Below are positions 25,332 through 34,496 of a DNA stretch of 64,000 bases, piece by piece. A model generated the notes under the pieces. It saw nothing but the letters and a program-made list of their open reading frames with translations. It was not told the DNA's origin and searched no databases. The stretch's first letter is position 1. The number at the start of each line of letters is the position of its first letter. A program made the position numbers and the translations under genes. The DNA is from Acidobacterium sp. S8 (GTDB lineage Bacteria; Acidobacteriota; Terriglobia; Terriglobales; Acidobacteriaceae), in contig NZ_LMUM01000028.1 in NCBI RefSeq assembly GCF_009765985.1, positions 1 to 64,000 on the forward strand, in the 5' to 3' direction.

Positions 25332-26708
25332 TTAAGAGATCGATTTTTGCCGTAGTCGCTCCAATACCTGCGGCGCCAGCTGCGATACATTTCCCGCTCC
25401 CATCGTCAGAATCGCATCGCCCTCCTCGGCCCGTGTTACGACCCGCTCAATGGCTTCTGCAGGTGTTTCCGCATAAGCGACGGCAGGGTGTTTCACAGCT
25501 TTCGCCAGCGCGTCGGCGGAAATGCCAGGAATCGGCTCCTCACTCGCAGCGTAGATATCAAGAATTTCAACCGTATCCGCGTCGTCGAAAGCAGTCAGAA
25601 ATTCTTCCATCAGATCGCGCGTCCGCGTATAGCGGTGCGGCTGGAAAATAACGTGCACCTGGCGATAGTTGCAGTCGCGCGCGGCGCGCAGAGTCGCACG
25701 GATCTCCGTCGGATGATGACCGTAGTCATCGATGACAGCCACTCCGCGCTCGCATCCCTTGAGTTGAAAGCGGCGGTCGACGCCACGAAAGGACTGCAGG
25801 CCTTCCGCAATGGCTTCCGGCTTAATCTCAAGTTGCATAGCGATGGCGATTGCTGCCGTCGCGTTAAGCACGTTATGCCGCCCGGGAACGTGCAGTGAGA
25901 ACGGCCCCAGCACCTGCCCATCGGCAGCCACTTCAAAACGCACGCGAGCGTCCTCTGGCTGTGGAAGCATGCGAACAACAAAATCAGCTTTCGCCGTAGT
26001 GCCATAGGTAAAGACACGCCGTCGCACACGCGGCAGAATCGCGGCCAGCTGGTCGTTGTCGATGCACGCAACGCAGCTTCCATAAAAAGGCACGCGGTCC
26101 ATAAATTCAACGAATGCATTTTCGACATCGGTCATGTCCCGGTAGCAGTCCATATGTTCGCGGTCGAGATTCGTCACCACGGCGAGAATGGGCGAGAGCT
26201 TGAGAAACGACCGGTCGCTCTCATCGGCCTCGGCCACAAGATAATGCGACTTGCCCAGCCGCGCATTCGAGCCCATCGCATCTACTCTGCCGCCGACCAC
26301 TACCGTCGGATCGAGATTGCCTGCCGCCAGCACCGTGGCAATCATCGATGTAGTTGTGGTCTTTCCATGCATGCCTGCCACGGCGATGCCGTACTTCAGG
26401 CGCATCAGCTCGGCCAGCATCTCTGCCCGTTGAATCACCGGTATCTTGCGCGCGCGTGCTTCAATCACTTCCGGGTTGCGCTCATTCACCGCGGAGCTGG
26501 TGACGACGACTCCCGACCCGATCACATTCGCGGCGGCGTGGCCTTCAAAAACAGTAGCGCCTAACGTAGAGAGCCGGTCAGTGATCAGTGAATGGCGAAG
26601 ATCGGAGCCGGAAACGGCATAACCCAGGTTGAGCAGAATTTCGGCAATACCGCTCATGCCGATGCCGCCAATTCCAATAAAATGCACTCGCTGCGCTTTT
26701 GCAAACAT
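25332..26708 (-). CDS. murC: UDP-N-acetylmuramate--L-alanine ligase
   Basis: The 458-residue Mur ligase adds L-Ala to UDP-MurNAc in peptidoglycan synthesis. The N-domain is VHFIGIGGIGMSGIAEILLNLGY, the ATP loop VAGMHGKTTTTSMIA, and the C-domain contains VIDDYGHHPTEIRATL and IFQPHRYTRTRDL, all murC-specific. ATG 26708 is chosen because the family N-terminus starts there; the longer frame upstream has no homologous content. It stands alone, away from any dcw cell-wall cluster visible here. Confidence 0.96.
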   Translation of the reverse strand: MFAKAQRVHFIGIGGIGMSGIAEILLNLGYAVSGSDLRHSLITDRLSTLGATVFEGHAAANVIGSGVVVTSSAVNERNPEVIEARARKIPVIQRAEMLAELMRLKYGIAVAGMHGKTTTTSMIATVLAAGNLDPTVVVGGRVDAMGSNARLGKSHYLVAEADESDRSFLKLSPILAVVTNLDREHMDCYRDMTDVENAFVEFMDRVPFYGSCVACIDNDQLAAILPRVRRRVFTYGTTAKADFVVRMLPQPEDARVRFEVAADGQVLGPFSLHVPGRHNVLNATAAIAIAMQLEIKPEAIAEGLQSFRGVDRRFQLKGCERGVAVIDDYGHHPTEIRATLRAARDCNYRQVHVIFQPHRYTRTRDLMEEFLTAFDDADTVEILDIYAASEEPIPGISADALAKAVKHPAVAYAETPAEAIERVVTRAEEGDAILTMGAGNVSQLAPQVLERLRQKSIS

Positions 26709-26910
26709 AAGAAGGACGCTTTGTTTAATGTAACAGCGCGATGCGCTTGCGCCCAGTAACGATGCAGGTTTTCGCGCATCGGCGCACATCGCTGCATGAA
26801 AAATTCACCGCAACATTTGCGCGCCAATGCTGTTTCCACTTATGGAAAGAATGAGCGCTGAGGCTCGAAGCTGAACGAAGCCAACGCGCTAAAGAAAGGA
26901 ACTAATTATT

Positions 26911-27198
26911 ATGAAACGCGCACTCTATACTCTTGCCTTTGCTGCTGCCACCCTCTTCACCTCTGCAGCCGCCCACGCGCAGGTTGGGTTTGCAGTCCGC
27001 GTCGGTCCCGCTGCGGTGGCGTATGCCACGCCTTGCCCCGGACCTGGATATATCTGGGCGCCTGGTTACTATGCCGGAACAGCGTGGATGCCAGGACGCT
27101 GGGTCTATCACAGCTACTATCGCCCGTATTATGGACATCCGTACTACGCGCGTCCTTACTACCATGCGCACTACGACCACTTTTACGGACGCCGCTAA
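26911..27198 (+). CDS. secreted WXXGXW-type protein with Tyr/His-rich tail
   Basis: The 95-residue product has a signal peptide (LYTLAFAAATLFTSAAAHA). A PGPGYIWAPGYYAGTAWMPGRW segment resembles the WXXGXW/YXW repeat family of small secreted proteins. The last third is dominated by Tyr, His, Pro and Arg (YYRPYYGHPYYARPYYHAHYDH), a composition suited to metal or surface binding. Strong ribosome site AAAGGA lies about nine bases before ATG. Function is unknown. Confidence 0.8.
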   Translation: MKRALYTLAFAAATLFTSAAAHAQVGFAVRVGPAAVAYATPCPGPGYIWAPGYYAGTAWMPGRWVYHSYYRPYYGHPYYARPYYHAHYDHFYGRR

Positions 27199-27201
27199 TC
27201 T

Positions 27202-27894
27202 CTAAGCGTCTCCGGATGCTCTGACAGCATCCGGAGACAGCTTCACATCGGCAAAAACAAACCCATCCCGCTCGACCACTTCTCCACTCTCGATGGCAAT
27301 CGGCTTGTGAAACATAGGTCCGGCATAAACGCAGGTATGGAACTCACCGTTCTCCGCGCAGGGATCAATACTCGCCGAGAATTGCCGCAACAAAGATTCA
27401 TCTAAATCACAACCAGCAAATTCCCTGGGCAGCTTTTTCGGATCGACGCAGACAATCCGCGCCTTCACTCCGGCGCGTAACATGGTTCGCACCAGCTCGT
27501 TTGTATTTATTCCCCACAGCGGAAAAAGGGGAGTGAGTCCAGTGCCCGCAAGACGCTCCTCGCGGTAACGCCGCACATCTTCAAGAAAAAGATCGCCGAA
27601 GGCGATGGCTTCCACATCCTCAGCAACAGCACATTCGCACGCGGCGCTCATGGCAGTTTCATACTCTGCATTCGAGCATGGCCACGGCAGCGGCACTTTC
27701 CACAGTGGCAGACCCGCGGCTTCAGCCTGCGCCTCAAGCACCGCAAGGCGCGTACCGTGCATGGCCACGCGATCGAAAGCAGCATTGATGGTCGTCAGCA
27801 ATCCAACGATTTCATACTCGCCGGATTGCCGCAGGCAATGCAGCGCCCAGGCACTGTCTTTACCGCTGCTCCAGGACAGCAGAGCCTTCTTCAC
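27202..27894 (-). CDS. DPH6-like PP-loop ATPase (diphthine--ammonia ligase family)
   Basis: The 230-residue protein has the PP-loop LLSWSSGKDSAWALHCL and the family blocks TTINAAFDRVAMHG, AIAFGDLFLEDVRRYRE and LTPLFPLWG. The eukaryotic/archaeal relative amidates diphthine on EF2; bacteria lack diphthamide, so the bacterial role is open. GTG 27894 overlaps the metB stop by four bases, which ties it to sulfur amino-acid metabolism in this genome. An amidotransferase or adenylation-type reaction is the conservative reading. Confidence 0.85.
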   Translation of the reverse strand: MKKALLSWSSGKDSAWALHCLRQSGEYEIVGLLTTINAAFDRVAMHGTRLAVLEAQAEAAGLPLWKVPLPWPCSNAEYETAMSAACECAVAEDVEAIAFGDLFLEDVRRYREERLAGTGLTPLFPLWGINTNELVRTMLRAGVKARIVCVDPKKLPREFAGCDLDESLLRQFSASIDPCAENGEFHTCVYAGPMFHKPIAIESGEVVERDGFVFADVKLSPDAVRASGDA

Positions 27895-29045
27895 ACCTGC
27901 GCCAGCGCCTGATCGAGATCGGCGAGCAGATCATCCACATCTTCTATTCCGACCGAGATGCGGACAAGCCCATCAGTAATGCCAAGCCGCGCGCGCTCTT
28001 TCTCGCCAACCGCAGCATGCGTCATCGTCGCCGGATGCGAGATCAGCGTCTCCACTCCGCCCAGCGATTCGCCCAGCGTGCAGACGCGCACGCTTTTCAG
28101 CAGCGCATTCGCATTCGCGAGTGATCCCGTTTCGAACGAGATCATCGAACCGAAGCCGCTCATCTGTTTCTTTGCCAGTTCGTGCTGTGGATGATCTGCC
28201 AGCCCGGGATAAAAAACCTGTCTCACCTTGCTGTGCTGCGCAAGAAAGGCGGCAACCTTGCGCCCGCTCTCATCGTGCTGCTTCATGCGGACCGCAAGCG
28301 TCTTCACGCCGCGCAGGATCAGCCAGCTTTCAAAGGGCGAGAGAATGCCGCCGGTGCATTTCTGCACGAAAGCGAACTGCTCCTTATGCTTCGGTGTCGT
28401 GCCCACCAGCACGCCCCCCAGACCATCGCTGTGCCCATTGAGAAACTTCGTGGTCGAGTGCATCACGATGTCGGCTCCCAGCTCGATGGGCCGCTGAAAG
28501 TAAGGCGACATGAAGGTGTTATCGACACTCAATTCGACATCGCGTTCATGGCAGACATCCGCCACGGCGCGAATGTCGGTCAAAGTCATCAGCGGATTCG
28601 TCGGTGTCTCAATGTGCATAAGCTTCGTCTCCGGCTTGATCGCGCGGCGGACAGCTCCTACATCCGAAGTGTCGACATACGTGAACTCGATGCCATAGTT
28701 CACAACGATCTGGTTAAAGAGGCGGGCCGTGCCGCCATAAACGTTTTCGCCGCAGATAACGTGATCGCCGCTCCTGAGCATCGTCACCATCGCCATGATG
28801 GCGGCCATGCCGCTGCCGAAAACATGCGCGCTCGTGCCGCCTTCGAGAGATGCCAGATTTGTTTCCAGCGCATCGCGCGTCGGGTTCGAAACGCGCGCAT
28901 ATTCATGGCCTTTATTCTTGCCAATCTCTTCCTGCGCATAAGTCGAAGAGAGATAAATCGGCACATTCACTGCGCCTGTCAAAGGATCCGGTTCCTGTCC
29001 ATCGTGAATGGCGCGAGTAGAAAATCCCTGCGTTGCTTTCGTCAT
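27891..29045 (-). CDS. metB: cystathionine gamma-synthase/lyase (PLP)
   Basis: The 384-residue Cys/Met metabolism PLP enzyme has the internal aldimine lysine in MHSTTKFLNGHSD. The PLP phosphate site lies in HVFGSGMAAIMA, and AYARVSNPTRDALE-like EYARVSNPTRDALE is present. Sequence cannot separate gamma-synthase (metB) from gamma-lyase (mccB); the neighbouring cysteine/cystathionine synthase makes reverse transsulfuration possible. ATG 29045 has AGGAG about ten bases upstream, and a TTG one codon earlier is possible. It forms an operon with the DPH6-like gene. Confidence 0.88.
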   Translation of the reverse strand: MTKATQGFSTRAIHDGQEPDPLTGAVNVPIYLSSTYAQEEIGKNKGHEYARVSNPTRDALETNLASLEGGTSAHVFGSGMAAIMAMVTMLRSGDHVICGENVYGGTARLFNQIVVNYGIEFTYVDTSDVGAVRRAIKPETKLMHIETPTNPLMTLTDIRAVADVCHERDVELSVDNTFMSPYFQRPIELGADIVMHSTTKFLNGHSDGLGGVLVGTTPKHKEQFAFVQKCTGGILSPFESWLILRGVKTLAVRMKQHDESGRKVAAFLAQHSKVRQVFYPGLADHPQHELAKKQMSGFGSMISFETGSLANANALLKSVRVCTLGESLGGVETLISHPATMTHAAVGEKERARLGITDGLVRISVGIEDVDDLLADLDQALAQV

Positions 29046-29069
29046 CAACTATGTACTCCTGTAAGACCT

Positions 29070-29104
29070 GATGCGTCGTTCTGAGCATAGCGAAGAATCC
29101 ATGC
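29070..29104. repeat. degenerate family-A repeat
   Basis: GTCGTTCTGAGCATAGCG followed by AAGAATCCATGCC matches family A with several changes. It lies between the cysteine synthase stop and the metB start. Confidence 0.5.
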
Positions 29105-29174
29105 CATTTCCACGAACCGCTGATAGGGTCCGCCCGAGTGTGGAGGTTGCGCTTAGTTTGGCTCCTGCGTAGCT

Positions 29175-30131
29175 TTAGAGACCGCCCTCAAAAATCTTCT
29201 TGGAGAGATAGCGTTCCGCCGAATCGGGAACGATGGTGGCAACGCGCCTGCCCGGACCGAGTTGCTGTGCGACCTGCAACGCCGCATGCACCATGGCTCC
29301 GGCGCTCGATCCGGCGAGCACTCCTTCTTCGGAAGCAAGCCGTTTCACCATGGCAAAAGCGTCGGCATCGGTAACGCGCACGATCTCATCCGCCACCTCG
29401 GGATGGAAGGTCTTCGGTACGAAAGAAACTCCGATGCCTTCTACCTTATGTGGACCCGGCTCGCCGCCCTGCAGGATGGAACCTTCCGTCTCGACGGCCA
29501 CAGTAAGGATCTTCGAATTCTTTTCTTTGAGAAATTTCGCCACTCCCGAGAAGGTTCCACCTGTGCCCACCCCGGCGACAAACGCATCCACGCGCCCTTC
29601 CATCTGCTCCCACAGTTCACGCGCAGTTGTTTCGTAGTGAAATTCCGGATTGGCATCATTTTCGAACTGCAGCGCGGCAAAGATATCGTCACCGGTTTTC
29701 GCAAGAGCCACAGCACGGCGGATAGCTCCGCTCATGCCTTCGGCCTCCGGAGTGCGCTCGACCGTCGCACCAAACCCGCGCATGAGCATGCACTTCTCTT
29801 CCGCGTAGCCTTCGGGAACGAACAGCACTACCTTGTAGCCGCGGTTCACGCCAACCAGAGCCAGCCCGACTCCGGTATTCCCTGCCGTCGCCTCAACGAT
29901 GGTCGCGCCTGGCTTCAGAACGCCGCGTGCTTCGGCGTCCAGAATCATGCCCAGAGCCGCGCGGTCTTTTACGCTGCCGCCGGGGTTGAGAAATTCGAGT
30001 TTTGCATAGAGATCAGCCATGCCCGACGGGGCTAACCGGCGCAAATGCAGCATGGGCGTCTGGCCCATCAATTCGGTAATGCTTTCAGCAACGCGCAGCG
30101 CGCGGGTTGGAAGTGTCATTGTCTCTGTCAT
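29175..30131 (-). CDS. cysteine synthase / cystathionine beta-synthase
   Basis: The 318-residue fold-type II PLP enzyme has the Schiff-base lysine in NPGGSVKDRAAL, the substrate loop TIVEATAGNTGVGLAL and the phosphate loop AGVGTGGTFSGVA. No C-terminal CBS domains are present. It makes cysteine from O-acetylserine and sulfide, or cystathionine from serine and homocysteine (CysK or MccA/CBS). ATG 30131 is chosen from the ribosome-like AAGAAG nine bases upstream. It precedes metB on the same strand, with 129 bases between the stop and the metB ATG. Confidence 0.88.
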   Translation of the reverse strand: MTETMTLPTRALRVAESITELMGQTPMLHLRRLAPSGMADLYAKLEFLNPGGSVKDRAALGMILDAEARGVLKPGATIVEATAGNTGVGLALVGVNRGYKVVLFVPEGYAEEKCMLMRGFGATVERTPEAEGMSGAIRRAVALAKTGDDIFAALQFENDANPEFHYETTARELWEQMEGRVDAFVAGVGTGGTFSGVAKFLKEKNSKILTVAVETEGSILQGGEPGPHKVEGIGVSFVPKTFHPEVADEIVRVTDADAFAMVKRLASEEGVLAGSSAGAMVHAALQVAQQLGPGRRVATIVPDSAERYLSKKIFEGGL

Positions 30132-30338
30132 CACAAAACTTCTTAGTGTAGCAGTTTGAGGCGGTTGAAAATGGCCCCAAAAGTCACCTCTAGAGTTAAA
30201 AAGAGCCTGTTTGCAGTGAATTTCGCTTTCGTCGCCTCTTTTAGCCACGATACACTGAACCCACCTTGACGGAAGCGCCTGCGCGCTGCACTTCCGCGCC
30301 CCCGAAATTACTGCGTGGATATACAGACAACATCGCCG

Positions 30339-32006
30339 ATGAATCACCGAGACCGTACCATCCCCCTGCTGGTGCTTGGGGCGATTGGGACTATCTTCTT
30401 TATCTGCGCCTCCGCTCTTTTCGTCTATGACACGACAGAACATCTCGTCGCATCTCGCGATTGGCGCGACCACTCGCAGGAAGTATTGACGGTACTACAG
30501 ACCGCTTCGCAACGCCTGGATCGTATCGACCTCTACGAACGCCTTTATCTTTTGGGCAAAGATCAAGACGATCAAAGAGATGCGCAGACGAGCACCATTT
30601 CGCTCGACGGCGATCTGATTCATGTCGATGACTTGGTCAAAGACAATCCAGACCAGACTTCCCGTGCGCAAACACTGCATAGCTGCATTCTTGATTTGAA
30701 GCAGCGGGTAAACAACTCCCTCACACCCGACGCGAGCCTGCACCAGAAAATCCTCGACTGCCGCGATGCCGTGAGCAAGATGCAGGGCTCAGAGCGGACG
30801 CTGCTTACCCAGCGCACTACAGAATCACAAAAAAGTATCTATCGCAGCCTTCTGGCCGGCATAGGCTTTCTGGTTGCTTCTCTCGCTGTGGTTATCGTTC
30901 TCTTCGGATTCCTCATCCGGGACGCCAAACAACGCCGGCAGATGGAACGGCGCGTCTTCAGTACGAACGCGCAGCTGGAAGTCACCGTCCTCACGCTGAA
31001 AAAGCGTGCCGCTGAGGCAGCTCTCCTCATATCAGCCAGAGAAGAGCTGCAGCTTTGCACCAACGCTGCTCAGGCGCACGCGGCAGTCGTGCGTTATTGC
31101 TCGCAGTTGTTGCCCTCCACCAATGTGAGCCTGCTCCTCGTTAACAATTCCCGCAATATTGTGGAAATAGCTTCCTCATCCCCAGGTGAAACGAGGCTAA
31201 TGGATGTATTTTCACTGGACGCGTGCTGTGGCCTTCGTTCCGGGCGGCTGCGCTGGAGAAAGCCGGGAGAATCTGAAGTAAACTGCGGCCATTTCCGAGG
31301 TACCCCGCCGGACAACTACCTCTGCATCCCCTTGTCGGCGCAGGGCGACACTCTTGGCATTCTGTATATTGAGTGTCCAACCTCTCTCATCGGTATCGAT
31401 GTAGAGCGCAACAAGGAAAGCCTGGAAGAGCTGGCCGAGATGGCAGCGATGTCCATTGCCGGCCTCAACCTTCGCGAGCGGCTGGAGCATCAATCCATCC
31501 GCGACGGTTTGACAGATCTATTCAACCGGCACTTCATGGAAATTTCGCTCGACCGCGAAGTGCGGCGCGCGGCGCGAAACCATGCGGAACTGTCCGTGCT
31601 GATGCTCGATGTGGACCACTTCAAGCTGTTCAATGACTCCTTTGGACACGAAGCGGGAGATTCCGCCCTGCGCGGCGTGGCCGATATCTTCCGCCAGTCG
31701 GTGAGAGCGGAAGATATCATCTGCCGCTATGGGGGAGAGGAATTTGTCATCATCCTCCCGGAAACAGATCAGCACGCTGCTCTGGAACGCGCCGAAGCGA
31801 TCCGCGAACAGGTCAGCCGTATGAGTATCCGCTTCCGCGGCGAGGCGCTGGGCCAGTTCACCATCTCGATCGGGCTGGCAACCTACCCGAAATCTGGCGA
31901 GACGCTGGAAGAATTACTGCGCGCCGCTGATCGCGCACTCTATGCAGCCAAGCATGGCGGCCGCAATCAGGTAGTCGTTGCCCATCCTGAGGTAGCGACG
32001 GTTTAG
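30339..32006 (+). CDS. membrane-bound diguanylate cyclase (sensor-GAF-GGDEF)
   Basis: The 555-residue protein has a first membrane helix (LLVLGAIGTIFFICASALFV), a periplasmic four-helix sensor of about 140 residues (CHASE3-like), a second helix (SLLAGIGFLVASLAVVIVLF), a coiled linker, a GAF domain (about 215-370) and a GGDEF domain. The active site GGEEF is at 465-469. An RxxD inhibitory site (RAED, 456-459) stands five residues before it, so product feedback is likely. It makes cyclic di-GMP. GTG 30315 is an alternative start. No effector gene is adjacent. Confidence 0.92.
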   Translation: MNHRDRTIPLLVLGAIGTIFFICASALFVYDTTEHLVASRDWRDHSQEVLTVLQTASQRLDRIDLYERLYLLGKDQDDQRDAQTSTISLDGDLIHVDDLVKDNPDQTSRAQTLHSCILDLKQRVNNSLTPDASLHQKILDCRDAVSKMQGSERTLLTQRTTESQKSIYRSLLAGIGFLVASLAVVIVLFGFLIRDAKQRRQMERRVFSTNAQLEVTVLTLKKRAAEAALLISAREELQLCTNAAQAHAAVVRYCSQLLPSTNVSLLLVNNSRNIVEIASSSPGETRLMDVFSLDACCGLRSGRLRWRKPGESEVNCGHFRGTPPDNYLCIPLSAQGDTLGILYIECPTSLIGIDVERNKESLEELAEMAAMSIAGLNLRERLEHQSIRDGLTDLFNRHFMEISLDREVRRAARNHAELSVLMLDVDHFKLFNDSFGHEAGDSALRGVADIFRQSVRAEDIICRYGGEEFVIILPETDQHAALERAEAIREQVSRMSIRFRGEALGQFTISIGLATYPKSGETLEELLRAADRALYAAKHGGRNQVVVAHPEVATV

Positions 32007-32037
32007 ATCGTCTGCCTGAGATCAAGCCAAAGATAAG

Positions 32038-32069
32038 CGTCATTCTTACCCTGAGGAACGAAGGGGAAC
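32038..32069. repeat. family-A variant repeat
   Basis: CGTCATTCTTACCCTGAGG followed by AACGAAGGGGAA is the longer-armed relative of family A. It lies in the 81-bp gap between two convergent genes. Confidence 0.45.
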
Positions 32070-32087
32070 AGTCCCGCCCCTCTCGGC

Positions 32088-33257
32088 CTAAGCCTTTTCC
32101 CTGACCAGGCCGCGAATCCACTTCTGCGTCGGCTTCTCGATAAACCTCATGGCCAGCAACGCCGCCGCAACCAGCAGACAATAGCTGATCCACGGATCAA
32201 GCGCGATCAGATGCAGTCTTTCCAACAGATGCGAGTTGTGAATCAGCTCCCACAAATTGAAGTGAAGGATGTAAAGGCAGTAACTCGCCTGTCCGACCGC
32301 GACAAAGGGCCAGAAACCGAAGAACCGCGCAATCAGGTTATGCCCCGCCAGCCCTAAAATCGACATGCCGAAGAGCGGCATCAGCAGCCCGTCATGCATC
32401 AGGGCAAAGGGCATATGGTCGCCGTAGTAAAGAATCGTGTAAAGCGCTGCCACTCCCGCCAAACCCAGCAGCAAGCGATAGCGGCTCTCCCGCGAAATAC
32501 GTGCATCCACATCCGCCAGCACGATGCCGAATAAAAATGACGGCACATGCGGCGGCGGCGAAAACTTGAGCGCCCGCATCCAGAAGCTGTCCGTATAACG
32601 TCCAGGATGAGGACCATCCGGCTGCAACACCGTGTAAAGCGTCGGCAGAAACAGGCCCGCGACCCATAAAAGAAATAGCAACGCAATCAATCCACGCCAG
32701 TGTCGCGGTCGTTTCCAGCAAACTACAACGGGAAAAATCAGGTAGAAAAACGCCTCCGTGCACATCGTCCACGCCGGCGTATTCCAGAAAGTGGCCAACT
32801 TCGGCACCCAGCCTTGCAGCAACAACGGCGTCAGCGTAACCCCCAGCACAAACTCGCCATGCGTGCGCACCTGCCACTCCGCCACCAGCATGCCCATCGA
32901 AACCAGCAGGCCCAGAACATAAACCGGATAAAGCCGCGAAAGACGCGCAACCCAGAAATGGCCTGCGCTCAGCTGTCCGCGTTGCGCGCGGTCGCTGTAG
33001 TTGTACGCGAGAATAAAGCCCGACATCAGCAGAAAAAAGCTGACCGAGGTATACCCGTTATCGACAATAGGAGCGAAAGGCCCAAACCACTTCGGATTCG
33101 AAAAGTGGTAGAAGACAATATTCAGCGCGGCGAAGGCACGAAGCCCGGAAAGCGCTGGAAGCCTCGATTTCTTAACTATTTGCGGCTTGTCGGCTGAAGT
33201 GAGCCCCACCGTCTCTGCGGGCCGCTCCAGCACCGCAGCCGATGAGCCGGTTTGCAT
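32088..33257 (-). CDS. acyltransferase family 3 (OafA/YrhL type) membrane protein
   Basis: The 389-residue protein has about ten membrane helices. It shows the family opening LSGLRAFAALNIVFYHF with the catalytic histidine, then SFFLLMSGFILAYNY and RLSRLYPVYVLGLL. Such enzymes O-acetylate sugars or lipids of the envelope. No SGNH domain is fused. ATG 33257 lies nine bases after the pyrH stop, so it is probably co-transcribed with pyrH in the place where frr is usual. Acceptor unknown. Confidence 0.88.
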   Translation of the reverse strand: MQTGSSAAVLERPAETVGLTSADKPQIVKKSRLPALSGLRAFAALNIVFYHFSNPKWFGPFAPIVDNGYTSVSFFLLMSGFILAYNYSDRAQRGQLSAGHFWVARLSRLYPVYVLGLLVSMGMLVAEWQVRTHGEFVLGVTLTPLLLQGWVPKLATFWNTPAWTMCTEAFFYLIFPVVVCWKRPRHWRGLIALLFLLWVAGLFLPTLYTVLQPDGPHPGRYTDSFWMRALKFSPPPHVPSFLFGIVLADVDARISRESRYRLLLGLAGVAALYTILYYGDHMPFALMHDGLLMPLFGMSILGLAGHNLIARFFGFWPFVAVGQASYCLYILHFNLWELIHNSHLLERLHLIALDPWISYCLLVAAALLAMRFIEKPTQKWIRGLVREKA

Positions 33258-33265
33258 CTCTTCGT

Positions 33266-33970
33266 TCAGGCCGTCACCAGTGAGCCGACTTTCTCCCCGC
33301 TGATTACGCGGCGGATATTCCCCGGCCGATTCATATTGAAGATGATCATGGGCAGATTGTTGTCTTTGCACAGGCTTACCGCGGTGGTGTCCATTACCTT
33401 TAACCCCAACCGCAGAATATCCATGTACGTAATCTGCTCAAATTTCACGGCATCGGTTTTGATGACCGGGTCGGCATCGTAGATGCCCTCGACCTTGGTC
33501 GCCTTCAGCAGAACATCCGCCTTGATTTCCATGGCGCGCAGCGAAGCTGCCGTGTCGGTGGAAAAATACGGATTGCCGGTGCCTGCGGCAAAGATCACGA
33601 TGCGGCCTTTTTCGAGATGCCGGATGGCCCGGCGGCGAATATACGGCTCGCACACCTGGTGCATCTCAATCGCCGACATCACGCGCGCATGCACATTCTG
33701 CTTCTCCAGCGCATCCTGAATGGCGATGGCATTAATCACGGTCGCCAGCATGCCCATGTGATCGGCTGAGACACGATCCATTTCCTTGGCCTGCTCGGCC
33801 ACGCCGCGAAAAAAATTGCCGCCGCCAACCACGACGCCCACATCGACGCCCATCTCGCGGACCTCGGCAATTTCTGCGGCAATTTCGTGCACACGGTCTA
33901 CATCGACGCCGAAGCCGCGACCAGCAGCCAGCGCTTCCCCTGAGAGCTTAAGAACGACGCGGTTATACAT
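33266..33970 (-). CDS. pyrH: uridylate kinase
   Basis: The 234-residue UMP kinase of the amino-acid kinase fold shows [47 protein letters not shown] and [21 protein letters not shown]. It makes UDP from UMP for nucleotide and cell-wall precursor synthesis. Usually it follows tsf directly. Here it is about 4.1 kb away, with three opposite-strand features between. The stop is closely followed by the acyltransferase start. Confidence 0.97.
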   Translation of the reverse strand: MYNRVVLKLSGEALAAGRGFGVDVDRVHEIAAEIAEVREMGVDVGVVVGGGNFFRGVAEQAKEMDRVSADHMGMLATVINAIAIQDALEKQNVHARVMSAIEMHQVCEPYIRRRAIRHLEKGRIVIFAAGTGNPYFSTDTAASLRAMEIKADVLLKATKVEGIYDADPVIKTDAVKFEQITYMDILRLGLKVMDTTAVSLCKDNNLPMIIFNMNRPGNIRRVISGEKVGSLVTA

Positions 33971-34070
33971 GCCTTATTGAGTATCGCATGGGTGCGAATA
34001 TGGCGAAGCCGCCAGATTTTGTCGATCGCGGCCCGTATTCCTCGCCAAGACACCTTACGAATGAACGCGC

Positions 34071-34334
34071 AGGCTCGCCGCAAGCTCTCGATACGATCCA
34101 TTCGTAATATCTTCCAGCAGCCCGAGATTCGGCTGCGGCTTCCAACCCAGCACTCGTCACCGTCCCCGCCGTCTGGCAAAAATCGTAAGCCACATAAAGA
34201 CGGTGCGAACGGTCGAGGCTCCCGTCGAGTTGCACTCCTTCAAATACGTCATGGCGTGGCATGCCCGTTTAACCTGCGAACCCGCGCAGCAATGGTTCCG
34301 CGAGCAGATGCAGGCGGTAGCCAACGGCATATAG
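34071..34334 (+). pseudogene. decayed C-terminal end of a LysR-type regulator
   Basis: Three frames together rebuild the end of a LysR effector domain. First comes RRKLSIRS-IRNIFQQPEI, then after a shift AASNPALVTVP. After a second shift at the C-run near 34164-34167 comes an uninterrupted 55-residue tail from RRLAKIVSHI through FKYVMAWHARLTCEPAQQWF to the TAG at 34334. The order (basic strand, PEI-AASN-ALVTVP-RRLA, M-WH-R, PAQQWFRE) is the standard LysR tail. No N-terminal HTH remains. This explains most of the 526-bp gap upstream of the GH31 gene. Confidence 0.7.
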
Positions 34335-34343
34335 CCCTTCTAT

Positions 34344-34391
34344 TGTCATCCTGAGCGAAGCGACCGGAGGGAGCGTAGTCGAAGGATCTGC
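34344..34391. repeat. dispersed TGTCATCCTGAGC repeat
   Basis: TGTCATCCTGAGCGAAGCG, then GGAGGGAGCGTAGTCG, then AAGGATCTGC is a family-A relative with a central insert. It lies between the LysR remnant and the GH31 gene. Confidence 0.6.
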
Positions 34392-34496
34392 TGTTCTCTC
34401 CCGGCACCTCTACGAACATCGACTGATGTTCAGGGAAATAGAAGACAGCCTTGAGTAAATCGATTAAACTTGGCTGCGAAGGAATCGGCACCCAGT

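Noticed and set aside
33977-34354. 125-residue plus-strand frame before GH31
   Set aside because: It mixes one frame of the decayed LysR tail with unrelated DNA; the true similarity jumps between frames.
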